This document shows, piece by piece, positions 43,511 through 54,977 of a stretch of DNA of 64,000 nucleotides (position 1 is the first letter of the stretch; every line of letters starts with the position of its first letter). Made by a program: the position numbers and the translations under genes. The notes under the pieces were generated by a model. It was not told where the DNA came from, searched no databases, and saw only the letters and a list, made by a program, of their open reading frames with translations. The stretch is from Antennarius striatus (lineage: Eukaryota; Chordata; Actinopteri; Lophiiformes; Antennariidae). The stretch lies in NCBI RefSeq assembly GCF_040054535.1, contig NC_090783.1:7026001-7090000 (forward strand). Reading direction: 5' to 3'.

Positions 43511-46500
43511 TCAGCACCAGGCTGGTTGGACTGCACTCAGTTTCTTAGACTTGGATGTCTTGCCATGAGTCAATTTCTCTGGAGGTGTGGCTGGCAGAAC
43601 TGCAACACCTGGAACCTGCTGGCAGCAACAAAATATATTTTCTGATTATATTCCAACACTTGCTCCGCGGTGCACTGGCGTCGTGCCAGTGTCTCTCGCC
43701 TCACGCCCTACGCCAGCTGAGATAGGCTCCAGCTCCCCGTCACCCGCTACGGCGGATAAGGCGGCAGAAAATGAATGAATGAATTCCAACACTTCCCAAT
43801 GTGACCAGAAAGTTTAAGTAAAATTTAAGAAATTGTGAAATTATGAAACCATGTCTTTCTGCCACCAGTTTACTAATACATTTGAGATACGTAAAATATT
43901 AGAATTGGACATTAGCAGGAGCATTTGGTCATAATTATTTTCCTCTGTATAAAAAAAAGCAGGTTTTCTGATCGCCATATCGTAAAAGTGTTTAGAGTAC
44001 ATCATCTGTTTAAATATGTGCAAGTGTATATCACCTACCGGAGTGCGTCTTGAACATACAGCTCCCCTTCGTTGTGGTGGACACACAGGTGGGGTACAAA
44101 TGGCTTTCAGGGCAACGTGTCGCTGGTAGTCTGCCAGCTGCTCTGAGCGCTTTAAGCCTTTTGTAGGCTTGGCTGACTCAAGCTTCTTCAGGAGAGCCTG
44201 AAAGGATAACATCGAAATGTTAGCGTGGTGGGAAATGGTTAGAAATTTAACTTGAAAGCCAACTTTCCTGTATATGACACATCAGAAACGTGTGCTTTCA
44301 CTGTGTGAGGTCACTGCCAAAAGCTTTCCCTTTAAAAACGTGTGTGAAAACATTTTACTTGATAAAACAGAGGTGTATTATTTACAAAGAATGTTCCAGA
44401 CAAATTCAGCTACTTTAAATACTATATTAAATCATATTTTTGGATTTAACACTATTAATGAATACAAAATACCAAAAAGCACAACTATACAATTATGAAG
44501 CAAGTACAGTTTGCCAGATTATACAAGAGAAAAAAAATTGCAAAGAGCAGGATATCACATGTCTATATGCATGCTGTGCCGAAATTTCTTAGTGGAGTTT
44601 ACATGATGCAATAAAACAGGCAGAATGAGCTGCAGTCAACAGATTCTTCTACTGAATGTCACACCCTGCTGGGGTAATAAAAAGGCACTGTTGACCTCTA
44701 TTTGTGGTCAAACCAATAATTTATTGCTTTTCCAATACATGGATTAGAAAGGGCTTTGAAGACATTTCTGCCCTTTACAATAGCAGTACATCTTTAATTG
44801 AAAATGAATACTAAATTTGCAAATGGCTAATTTTGAAATCCACTGCACTCGTGCTGCTTGCACAGGACAAATGGGGTATCTTACATGTGTGGTGGATATC
44901 CTGCTCACATGCAGATTCAGTTACTTCACACTAAGAATAGAGAAAGCAAAGAAAAGCACTCCTGACAGCATAGAAGATGGAGTCAAGAGGGAGAACAGTC
45001 TGTCCTGAAAGTAGCCCAAACAGTTTAATTCATAAAGGATTTTGTGCACGATCGTAGCGAAAAAGAAACATTAATGACATTAATGACATTAGGTGACATT
45101 AATAGGAAGAGCAAAATTCATTTGTAACACATTACTGGCAGTCAATTGTAATTTCCTGAACCATTTTTAATCAGTGCTACCAATCAAGCTCTCTGTTTCC
45201 TTCATCAAGTGGTCAGTTAATATATAGGGTGAGAGGTTAAAGCCAGATATCCCAACCTATCCTTTAACGTCACTCTGACACTGGTCCAACAAGACCACCT
45301 GCTGCCATCTGTCCAAGTCCATCCATGTGCACTTTCAGGGGAGACATTCTTGGTCCAATACCAACTAACTATAACCATGAAAACTTGTATTCTTTAATAA
45401 ATCTACACTACAGGAGAGGAAATACTGCTAAGAATTTATCGTAACATTACAGCAATCATGGGTTTGAAACTATTTGATTTGCTTATAAATATAAAAAAAG
45501 TAAAAATAAAAATTTTACACCAATGTCTAAGGTATTTAATACAAAAGTGTTTTATTCAGAAATGCATGTTTGCGGAGTTACGAACCACAACTCACCAGGT
45601 TATCCCTCTCGATGCGTCTCTGTTCCCGCTGTCTGTTGATTGCATTGTGAGAGAGGCGCTGTGTGTTACTGGCCTGGCAGGTTTTCTTCCCCATTGCACT
45701 TCCTTGTCTGGACCCTGCATGGATACGTGAAAGCTCCCGAAGAAGTCGATGATTTTCTTGATCGATGGTTCGGACCTCATTATTCTTGAACGAGTAGTTC
45801 TTCCTGTTTCGTCCTCCATAATAAACCAGTTTATCTCCAGGCAGACTCTCTGATATCAAGGAACCTGACAGATAAAATAGACATTTGCTTAAGGATCTCA
45901 AATATGGCTTGATGTTTACAGTGATGAATGCATTATGGAGTGAACTTTGGTTCTTCCTCTGTTTCATTAATATTGGGATGGGGGTTAAAATTTAGGTGTG
46001 AATAACTTAGAACTTCTCAGCTTGGTGAGTTTGGAACTAAGTTAAATGTCTGCAATGTTTAAAAGTAAGTCAATGCAGACCAAGCAGTAAAGAATAAAAA
46101 ACAAATAACTTTAATAAACCTAGCTCACTCAAATCTATCCTTTACACGGCACAGGATGCATTTCAAGAGGTGACACCCCTTCAACAGTATTATATAAAAC
46201 ACTAAATACTGAACTTTATCCAATACTTACTTCTAACCTGTGTTTCTGTACAACTGTACAAAACACATTTCCACAATAGGGATAAACTCGCAATGCTTTT
46301 TCCATGTACAAAATTCTTAGTGTTAAAAGGTCTTGAGTCAAACAGTTTAGGAAACACAGGCATAAATCAAAGGGCATAGCAACAATCACAGACAATAAAA
46401 AGGCACAAGCTTGCTCACACTTATCTACTTCTTGAGACAAGTCCTCGTCTTGACGTAGGTCACTTAGACCACTAGAGGGCACACTCTCTTTCTGCTGATC

Positions 46501-47301
46501 TTTCAGGCTTCCTTCATCGTCTGAGAAGTTTGGGTTCAAGTACAGGAGCAGGCTGGAATCAGGAGAGCAGAGTGAGCTCACGTCTGTCACCGAGTCATCT
46601 GACTCTGAGTCCACTTGGGTCGTTCTCACACTTGTTGAAACATAAGAATTGGTGGCCAAGAGAAGGGATGAGGAGTCCACAGTTCCTCTCTTGTTGCTGC
46701 TGCCACAGGACCTCTCTGACTTTGCGTCAATGCTAGTTTCACTTGAAGTCGAAGATGGGCTCCAGGTGCACCGATTTCTTCTATATTTTTTTGAAGATAT
46801 CCTTTTTCTCGAATTTGCACAAGAATGTTTTGGACTGGACGATAATTCTCCTTCAGACTCATTTGGACTATTTGCTTCTTGATCATATCCCTTGCTGACC
46901 TGAGCCAGAAAAGCCAAAGTTGTCTCATTAGATCTTTGTGTGTTCAAATTACAGTTCTCTTCATATGTGGAGTAATTATAGCTGACTTGCTCTAAAGTAG
47001 AGATGACACACGATGCACTGGATGCCCTGCCTGAATCGTTTTCCTTTTGCAAATTGTCTTTTGTTTTTCCTTTGCTATTATCACGCTTAGATGACATCAT
47101 CTTTGTCGCCTCCGTCCTTGGGGTACATATGCTTTCTGTATTTTCGGTCTGTAGCTCTTCCTGTGCTGGCAGACTGTCCTTATCGGCTTCAAGGCCTTTC
47201 TCCAATGTTTTGTTTCCATCTTTGCTGGGGCTTTTATCATCACAGTCACTGTCAAAAAAAGAATGATCCACTTCGCCTTCTAGATCACTGGGGTTGAGCA
47301 T
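43511..47301 (-). CDS. cfap97: Cilia- and flagella-associated protein 97 (KIAA1430/Hmw family)
   Basis: Minus-strand coding exons are 47301-46419, 45864-45596, 44197-44039 and 43615-43511, giving about 471 residues (human about 530). The start [19 protein letters not shown] contains the family's N-terminal motif, [14 protein letters not shown] long Ser/acidic region follows, then the conserved C-terminal block '[20 protein letters not shown]', '[13 protein letters not shown]' and '[20 protein letters not shown]'. Exon 2 ends at a GTGAGC donor in phase 1, and all later phases agree. A non-coding first exon is inferred at 48083 to about 48150 (GTAAGT donor). The frame left open past 46419 is judged intronic. 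In the last exon the acceptor at 43615 is needed to reach 'QPAWC'. The protein is linked to cilia and flagella; its biochemical role is poorly defined. Confidence 0.9.
43662..43782 (+). mobile_element. 121-bp retroposon with (GAAT)n tail in the last cfap97 intron
   Basis: It is flanked by a 12-bp target duplication, ATTCCAACACTT, at 43650-43661 and 43783-43794. The body contains 'ccgcggtgcactgg' and 'gataggctccagc' and ends in (GAAT)n. The paralogous introns near 55080 and 56200 lack it, so those sites act as empty-site references. Confidence 0.85.
46469..46481 (+). promoter_or_regulatory. Candidate CTCF site inside cfap97 coding exon
   Basis: CCACTAGAGGGCA matches the CTCF core CCASYAGRKGGCR fully. 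It overlaps codons for a 'VPSSG' stretch of cfap97. The matching segment is absent from the truncated copy near 58540. Confidence 0.35.
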
Positions 47302-48082
47302 GGCTGTCTTCTACAACACACTGAATCTATAAGGCAGTATAACACAGGACAGATTACTGTTTCAAGAATTATACAGATGAGCGTTGTTTTTTTTTTCATT
47401 TGAGTGAAATCATCACATTTACACAACATCACAAGTAACTAATGATTTATTCTATGTACCTAAAGTCTGGCTTTACCCAGAAAATGTGAGCAAAGAAAAT
47501 ACAAAGTGACTTTAGTATGTATTCCATGTTTTAGCTACCTAGGGGAAAAAAGCAACATGAAAACAATTTTAGGCTTCCTCAGTGCATCCATGGTAAATGC
47601 AGTGTCCTCCCAGCACTGATTACAAAAGGTTAAAAGGGTCATGAATCAGCTTCGATTTTCCACGTCTCGTTCAAAGTAGAGCTGTCTGTCATAAACCTGA
47701 CACTGGTGCCAGCATCCCATGTCAATTGTCACTAACCACCGACTGTTTTCGTTGTGATGCGCATGTTTGGGATGTCTTCCAACAAAAAAAAAAAACACCA
47801 ATCATTTATTTTATTTTCTATGTGCTTAAAAAGTATCGCGTTTTGTTTGTTCTTGTTATTCGACGATATTGGTCAACAAACTCCCAGGTGAAGCCTATTC
47901 GGTTTAATAGCCTAGCATAACATGTCAGATTTTAAGATTGTATTACAGAGCTTTCGCCGTTGAGCACGGATGTTATAACATGGTGAAGGGTCGCACGACA
48001 AACAGGTTTTCATAAACACACACGTATGCATGACTTAGGAAAAGATGGGTCTGTTGAGAAAAAGAATCAAATATAAACTTAC

Positions 48083-48190
48083 GTCAGAACATTGTCTTTT
48101 AGTTGGCGACAGCTAGCCCAGCTGCCGTGAGCAGACTTGCTGCGCTGTAACCATACAACGTCACTTCCTGACAACGACGACAACGTCACA
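48083..48190 (-). promoter_or_regulatory. cfap97: cfap97 first exon (non-coding) and promoter
   Basis: On the minus strand a CpG-containing block reads into 'ggcgacagctagcc' complement and ends at a strong donor, GTAAGT (48082-48077). The matching acceptor before the coding exon is at 47327-47328 ('ccttatag'). CRE- and ETS-like strings 'acgtcacttcctg' lie near 48158-48170. The transcription start is not determined. Confidence 0.5.
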
Positions 48191-49369
48191 CGAGCGTAAC
48201 AACAAAAACTAAGGTCAAAGGCCACGAACTCTATCCTAAAAAATGAAGTTAAACATCCATCCGTCCATCTATTTGAAAAAAATCAAGAATTTTACCTAAA
48301 TTCCCACTATTTCATCATTTATCGTAACATTTGATGTTAGTTAAAAGTATTTGTTTAATATTGTGAGTAATTTGACTAGAAATGAATGCACAGGTAAATT
48401 ATAAGGGTAGTCCGCTAACAAAAATGTCTGTGTTTCTAAATGTTATGCATCAAGTTTTTCTTTGGGTGTGGACGTAATAAAGACTAACTTTGCTTCTGAG
48501 CAGTTTGACAGTATTGTAGCTTCTACGGCGTTTAGAGACAGTCCAAGTAAAAATATGCACACTAGAGCTAAAATAAAAATATACAGTATATATTGAGAAA
48601 ATAGGCAGTATGACAAATAGGGATTTATTGTGACAAAGAAACTGCTCCCCATAGTATATAACCACTAATAAGTTAGGATATTTATTTAAGCATACATCAC
48701 TTGATATTGCAGTTTGTCAGTTTGTATTCTAAATTAAATATTTAGCTCTAGAAGTGACATATAAATGAAATTCCTTGGATTGTAAAATGCCAATTACAAA
48801 TGGAAACGTACCTCAGAACATTCTTTTCTAGTTGGCGAGAAGGACATATTTTTCTATAATGGACTGACAGAAGGGTCAGTACAGAGGGATCCTTTAAAAT
48901 CTTACAGAGAAAAATGAGGAGTATAATTTAGCTGTACTTTACTCGCAACATTTGACATTCTACATGAAGATGGGTGTAATCAATGCAGGAGCTAATGAAA
49001 AACACAATTTTTGGTGAGCTGTGTCATTTGACTATATATTACAGCGCTGCCATAAATTGCTATCTAATTGGCTATTATTATATAACAGCCTGTAATAATT
49101 GTCTAGATGCCAATATGCTAATGTTTTTTAGTCCACACGGGCCTTGAACTCGCCACCCTCCAGTTCCCAGCCTAGACCTAGTTTACTGAGGTACTGCTAC
49201 CTCCATAATACAACAGGCACCTTTCAGTTCAGTTTATTTTCTTCTTTCCAGACATGTTATTACAACAGATTTTACTTTTATCAGTGTTGAGACATCAGCA
49301 ACAACATCCGAAAAGAAAAAAAGGGTTGACGGGTAGAAGCCAATACTGTAATAACCTTAAAGGTTATTA
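48191..49369. other. Intergenic DNA with a cfap97 exon-1-like relic and a SINE head
   Basis: At 48808-48842 'cctcagaacattcttttctagttggcgag' repeats, with changes, the end of the cfap97 first exon. At 49130-49205 (minus strand) lies a degenerate tRNA-like head related to the SINE at 5265. A 17-bp palindrome with a one-base centre occupies 49342-49376. Confidence 0.5.
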
Positions 49370-49377
49370 CAGTATTT

Positions 49378-50302
49378 CAGTGACGTGCGGTGAAGTTCAT
49401 GGCTGGTGAGGCACTGATTTCATCATAATTACATTTACAAAAATATGAACCTGTTTAGCTTATTCACCATTTAATTAGCAGCAGGTCATTTTTAAAGTCT
49501 CAGAGCAGAATTATTTACACATACAAACTAACACACAATTAGCACATTTGATTAAAAAAACGTTGTGTTGTTTCATACACGTTTGCTTATGTTACGTTTT
49601 CTTATAAATGAAGGCCATGCACCTCTCCTTCTGAACGAAAGCATCAAAAACATCTTGAGTTGAGATATGTAATCCTCCACTTTTATTGTAAAGCAAGGCA
49701 GGCGGAAAACAAATGAATGGCTGTACTTGACTCGCTGATAGATTATAGTTTACTGTCACTTCTTCTACGGCCGAGGAAGAAGACTCCTTGGCCAAATCCT
49801 TGGGATCACCAGCGCCCCCTACCATGAGGCTAGGGAACTATGTGTCTCACTTAATGCCTTTTCCAAGTGGTTTCAGGACTGCTCAACTCATGAAAGACGT
49901 TACACAGATCCAGTTGTTGACAAAAAAACACTGTACATTTTATACATTAGCTAAATTATGGAAATTTAGTTTATAGCGACATTTTAATAGCAACATATAG
50001 AAAGATAGCATTACGGGCTCACTATAGAATGCCAACACAGCTAGTGGGGCCATTGATCAATCCATGGTGAGGCTCAGCTGGCTGGTGCCTCACCGCAGGT
50101 CTCTACTCAGTATTTCACTGGTAAATGTGAAAATTCAGCGATATTGAATAAAAATAGCCTAAAATTGGTGACGTTAAATGGAAAATAACTTTATAATACA
50201 CATCTCTGGATAAATATAACCATTTAATTCATTTTGTCCATTTTTCATTTTTTTCTTTTATGATGGCAGGTGAGGCCGTACTGCAGTGACCACATGTCAC
50301 TG
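49378..50302. mobile_element. hAT-like non-autonomous DNA transposon, 925 bp
   Basis: The ends CAGTGACGTGCGGT and ACCACATGTCACTG are inverted repeats matching at 12 of 14 positions. The 8-bp sequence CAGTATTT flanks the element at 49370-49377 and 50303-50310, the target-duplication length typical of hAT elements. The interior has no long conserved frame. An inner segment near 50060-50115 repeats 'tggtgcctcaccgcagg' and CAGTATTT, so it may be a composite. It sits in the 3' flank of the duplicated cfap97 unit. Confidence 0.75.
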
Positions 50303-50470
50303 CAGTATTTGTACCAACTGCAGTGTTTGTTGTGAGCTAGATGTGCTTTATTGAGAGCAGAGATAAGACGAAAATTCTACATAAAAGTATGCAGTTGGCT
50401 GGACGAACAGCCAGTTTTATCTGATAACTGTTTGCATGTAGAACACAAACATTTCTAATATATATTTATG
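50303..50470 (-). repeat. 3' flank of the duplicated cfap97 unit
   Basis: This stretch matches 43285-43465 in sequence and order: 'tttattg.cagcggagat' type block, 'cagttttatctgataact' and 'aacatttctaatat'. The continuation of that paralogy is found at 55986, so about 5.5 kb has been inserted in between. Confidence 0.75.
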
Positions 50471-50616
50471 GCCGCAGCTCAAATCTATTGTTTATATTGT
50501 ATACCACTCTATGACCCTGCCTCTGAGCCGCTGGCACTGCTCCCGGATGCCCCGACCTCCCTCATCAGTGCCAAGTGCGGTGTTTCTGGGACACCTGGCC
50601 AAGCCCCTGATGAGGT

Positions 50617-50945
50617 TTACTTTGAAATATAGTGACTTCCAATCAGTACATTCAACGTAGGAGAAATACTGATCATTTCCAATAAGAGGGTGAACAAGTA
50701 AATCAAATAATAATAATTACAATGATGATAATTAGTGGTTTGGGACTGCTGATCTGGGGGTAAGGGGAGACAATGACACCTAAAGTGTGTTCCGGTCTTC
50801 CAGACGTCCGGTCTACTTCGCAGTTTGGTTTTCTTTGCAGAAAATCCCGCTCCACAAAGACAGGAGGTCGCAAACGGCAGCAGGGTTTTCGATACTTTTT
50901 TGGCAATCTCAGGAGAATCTGCCTTGACTTTAATCCAGAACACTG
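50617..50945 (-). pseudogene. hAT transposase C-terminal relic (ZBED5/SCAND3-like)
   Basis: The minus strand reads 'FWIKVKADSPEIAKKVSK', 'LLPFATSCLCGAGFSA' and 'KTKLRSRPDV', which match the C-terminal dimerisation region of hAT-type transposases of the ZBED5/SCAND3 group. No upstream transposase domain (BED finger, DDE core) is recognisable. Whether it belongs to the neighbouring 925-bp hAT-like element is unknown. It is a dead fragment. Confidence 0.65.
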
Positions 50946-51543
50946 GCGCAGTTGTGGGTGCTTAATTTAGGGGTAATGGCTGGTAACCTGTCACGAGACC
51001 GACAGCTGTCAAGCGGGACAGACGCATGCATTCGTCTGCGTGTTGTTCCGCACAGACGTCACTTTTCAAAATGACAGCTTCTTTCCCAATTTCATGATTA
51101 GTTAGCTTTCTTTCTCCTAACTGCTAACATTCATCTGCGGCTTCGAAATGCCCGCCCAGCGCAATACATGATTTGCAAACACAAAGTTGTTACATCACCA
51201 CATTTATTTTTGACTACATTGGGTGGGCTTGGTTTATAATACCAATACAATTGTTTTCATGTTTGGTATGTAGTCTGATATTGTTTTATCGTGGAATTTC
51301 CCTGGGTTGCCCCTAGTTATGATTTACATAGTGAACAAAATAAGAAAAAAACAACAGCCCTAATTTAGCCCTTATTTACATAATTGCACAAAGGAGGCTA
51401 TTTCTTTGGAGCCTGAGTGTTTTAGTGTAAACAGCAGACGAGACTGCAAATAGCATGTGAAGTAAACACTAATTGGCATAGTGACAGACAATTTGTTTGA
51501 TGTTTCACACCATAGTTTGTGAATGCGGGGGAAGGGGGGGGTA
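50946..51543. other. Intergenic DNA, no gene recognised
   Basis: No repeat or exon recognised. A G-rich stretch leads into the inverted repeat at 51544. Confidence 0.45.
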
Positions 51544-51564
51544 AAGGTGGCAGGGAGGGGAGAG

Positions 51565-52490
51565 CCTCCCTGCCACCTTCAGGGTAGAGTGTGTCGCTTA
51601 CTGACAGAGTAGTGGAAGAAGCTGTTGCACAGCCGGCTGGTCCTGGTCCTTATACTCTTCAGTATCCTCCATGAAGGCTGTAGGGTGAAGAGGTTGTGGG
51701 ACAGGTGTGTGTGGTCACCCGCAATGCTTAGTGCTTTGCGATTGAATGGGTGATGTAGATGTCCTGGAGGGAGGGGAGAGACAAACAGACAATCCTTTCC
51801 GCCGTTATCATGACACGCTGGAGGGCCTGTGACAGGAGGAGGCACAAGAGTCGTATCACACTGCGATGTTACTGGTCAGGATGCTCTCGATAATGCCTCT
51901 GTAAAATGTAGATATGATGGCCCTTGTCAGTTAACGCAGGAATTAGAGACGTTGTTGCATGCACATTCTTGACCGGTGATGCTGTGTTTTTGGTCCAGTA
52001 TGGATCCTTTGAGATGCACACACCCAGAAACTTTTTGCTGCTCATCCTCTTCACAGCATTGATGTTGAGAGGAGCGTGCTGTGTTTTCTCTCCTGAAGTC
52101 AACAATGATCTCCTTAGTCTTTTACACGATCAATGAGAAGTTGTTGGTTCTGCACCACCTTGCCAAGTTGCTCACCTCACTCCTGTAATGTGTGACCCAC
52201 CACAGTTGTGTCATCCGTAAACTAAATGAACAGCTTAGAGCTGCGTGACTCTGGGTCAGCAGGGTGACGAGTAAGGAGCTCAGCACGCATCCTTGGGGGG
52301 GCCCCATGTTCAGGATGATGGTGCTCAATGTCTTGTTGCTGATCCGTACTGCCTGTGGTCTCCCTGTCAGGAAGTCCAGCAGCCAGCTGCACAGTGAGGT
52401 GTTGAGTCGAAGCTGGTCCAGTTTGTGGATGAGCTGCTGGGGGATGGTGGTGTTAAATTCTGAACTGAAGTCTATGAACAGTACTCTATC
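51565..52490 (-). mobile_element. L2-type LINE, 3' part
   Basis: The minus strand reads reverse-transcriptase pieces 'SSAFNT', '[20 protein letters not shown]' and '[13 protein letters not shown]', then the post-RT region with 'FHYSVSKRHTL' at the end. These are typical of L2/Maui elements of fish. The frame is broken and the element lacks its 5' half. Its 3' end forms one arm of a perfect hairpin at 51544-51579. Confidence 0.75.
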
Positions 52491-54977
52491 ATTAGTCAGT
52501 CAGTCAGTCAGTCAGTCAGTCAGTCAGTCAGTAAGGCTCTTGCGGGACGGGGCGTCCAGTCCCCGTGCATTGGTCCAACCAGATGAGACAGTTTTGTCCA
52601 GCGCTGGCGGTCTTGTGCCAGCTGTTCCACAGCGACTCCCTGTTGTTGGAGGTTGCCTGAAATGATGATCGAGCCATCGGGTGCGGGGCTTGCCTCGAGG
52701 TCGTTTCCAGTCTGGGGTCTTCGGGTCAAACTGAAGAATGGCTCTTGTTGGATGATCAGGAAGGTGGAGGACATGGCCAAACCAGCGGGTGCGACGTTGC
52801 GCAGCCTGGGAAAATGCTCTGGGTTGGCACGTGCAGGCTCTAAGCACTTTGTTAGAAACCCGCTGGGACCACTTGATGTTTTCGATAGTTCTGAGAGCCC
52901 TGCTATCAAAGCCATCTATACTGAAAGTCAGGATCTTGTTGAAGGGCCATGTTTCCAAGTCATAGAGCAGGATGGAAAGTAAAGCAGAGTTGTAAATTTG
53001 GATCTTCGTCTTGCAAGAGATGGTCTGGTGTCGCTAGATGGTTTCCAGTGAGAATGTATAGCTGATGCTGCCAGGCTCTTCTGCGGAAAATCTCTGGTTT
53101 AAGGTCCCCATTGTGTGTCACTATGGACCCCAGATACACAAAGCTCTTGACAGGCTCTACAATGTCATTACTGAGCTGCAAGGGAGGTGGATCTGGTCCG
53201 TCACCGACATGCATAAACTTGGTTTTGGTCCAGCTCACTTGGAGGTCAAGCTTCTCTGACTCTTCACTATATATGCCCAGAGTGTCTCTCAGCTGGCTGT
53301 AGGGTGTGCTGAGCAGGATGGGGTCTTGAGCATACTCCAGATCAGTCAGGTGGTAGTTGCCGAGGGACATTCCGGGGACTCACTCAGACACTGGGCATCA
53401 GATGGTCAACGATGCAGTTGAAAAGGTCAGGAGCAGCCATGCAGCCCTGGCGAACCCCACTGGAGATGGAAAACTACTTGGAGTCTCTGCCGTTGATATG
53501 GACAGCTCTGTGCGTTGCTGTAGAGCAGCTTGAGCAGGGTAAAGATCTTGAGTGGTGCTCTGAGGGTCTGTAGGATACTCCAGAGTGAGGTATGGCAGAT
53601 GGTGTCAAAGGCAGCCTTCAGATCTATGAACCCAATGTATAGATGGCGATCTTTATATGAATTCATAGGTCTTCTTTATGAGCAGGCGAACGGAGGGCGG
53701 AGATACCATCTGTTGTGGAGTGGTTAGGCATGAAGCCAGCCTGCTGGAGACAGCAGCAGCTTCTGATGGCTGGGAGAGCTGGGTGAGCAACAAGGAGAGA
53801 ATTGTAATGCGTCTGTTGGTGCTGCAGACTAGCCTGTCACCCTTGCGTTTCCAGAACGGTAGGTCGCTGGGAAACCTCTCTGTCTCACATACATGGTTAA
53901 ACGTGTGGGTGAGCCACTTAATAATACTATCAACATCAAATTTTAGCATCTCAGCTGTTACTGCATCGATTTCGGGGGCTTTCCTGTTGTTAATTTTTTT
54001 CACAGCGGCTCTGATTTCCTCGGGTGTGATAGGTCTTTCCAGCGCGCGAGGCAGTTTGCTTCAGTTGCTATGATGCTGCCATCAGTGCCATTAGGGGCTT
54101 GGCGCAGCAGGGTGAAGACACAGCTCATGTCGTTGCTATTGGCCGCGGACTCTAGGTGTTCAGCTTCTGCTTGCGGACTCTAGGTGTTCAGCGGACTCTA
54201 GGTGTTCAGCTTCTGAGGACAGCTATGTGGCCATAGCTGTCTTCAGCTATGGCTACATTGCGCTGGAGGCTCACTCGCCGGTACCCTTGACAGTCTGCCA
54301 GTCTGTCTCTTTGTCAGTGGCCAGAGCATCAAAGGTGCAGCGGATTGAGTAGCCAGGAGTCCAGGCGAGGTTGAGTCTTGGTGTGCTGGTTGGCTCACAG
54401 CTGTAACTTAAGCTGGGCCACCGGCAGGCGGTGGTCAGTGTTACCAAGCTCTGCTCCTCTGTACACACAGCAGTTGGTGTTAAACCACTTCCAGCGTTGT
54501 GAGATGATGTTGTCCAGGACTTTCCTGGTTCTGCCATCTGGGCTGTACCATGTCCAGTGATGGATCAGTTTCCGGGGAAATCAGGTGTCAGCAACACAGA
54601 GGTTGTTGTGGTGGCAGAGAAGGAAAAGGCGGAGACCATCGTTGTTTGTGAGCCTGTCAGCAAAAGTTGTGCAGGTGAGCCTGTGGACCGATCACTGCTG
54701 GAAAGAGTGGCATTGGTGTCAGTGAGAATAAAGGGGATGTCGTGTGGTGGGGCTTGGCCAACAGCCTGGTGGAGTTGGTCAAAGAAGGCATCCTTCACAT
54801 CCTCATCAGTGACATCAGTGGAGGCATAGGCAACAATTACTGACATCTTGCCGTGTTGGTGGAAAAAGTGGGTCAACAACAGTCTGTCGCTCAGAGGGGT
54901 CCTGCTGATGAGGCAATTATCGAGGGCCTTCGGGATTGCAAGTGCCATGCCATAGAGGCCTATCAGTCTCTCGGGGC
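52491..54977 (-). mobile_element. APE-type non-LTR retrotransposon, 5'-truncated
   Basis: Reading the minus strand from 54977 down: an endonuclease-like segment ('MSVIVAYASTDVTDEDVKDA', 'FILTDTNATL'), RT motifs 'NRKAPEIDAVTAEML', 'YIGFIDLKAAFDT', a degraded 'YAQD' where YADD is expected, 'LDLQVSWTKTKFMHVGDG' and 'FVYLGSIVTHNGDLKPEI'. The C-terminal part has 'RRTRWFGHVLHLPDH' and 'GWKRPRGK'-like residues. The 3' tail is (CTGA)n at about 52492-52533. Frameshifts and the lost catalytic Asp make it inactive. The clade is not assigned. Its 5' end abuts cfap97 exon sequence. Confidence 0.78.

Noticed and set aside
46216-46418. Extension of the cfap97 exon to a GTAAGT donor near 46230
   Set aside because: That donor would leave the wrong phase for the next exon, whereas the GTGAGC donor at 46418 gives the correct phase. 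The paralogous copy has a stop in the extension.
52492-52533. Tandem 4-bp repeats considered as a CRISPR-like or attachment structure
   Set aside because: It is a simple (CTGA)n tail of the adjacent LINE, with no spacer structure.
53653-54003. Possible host gene fragment
   Set aside because: The peptides match non-LTR reverse-transcriptase motifs (KAPEIDAVTAEML) and belong to the LINE.
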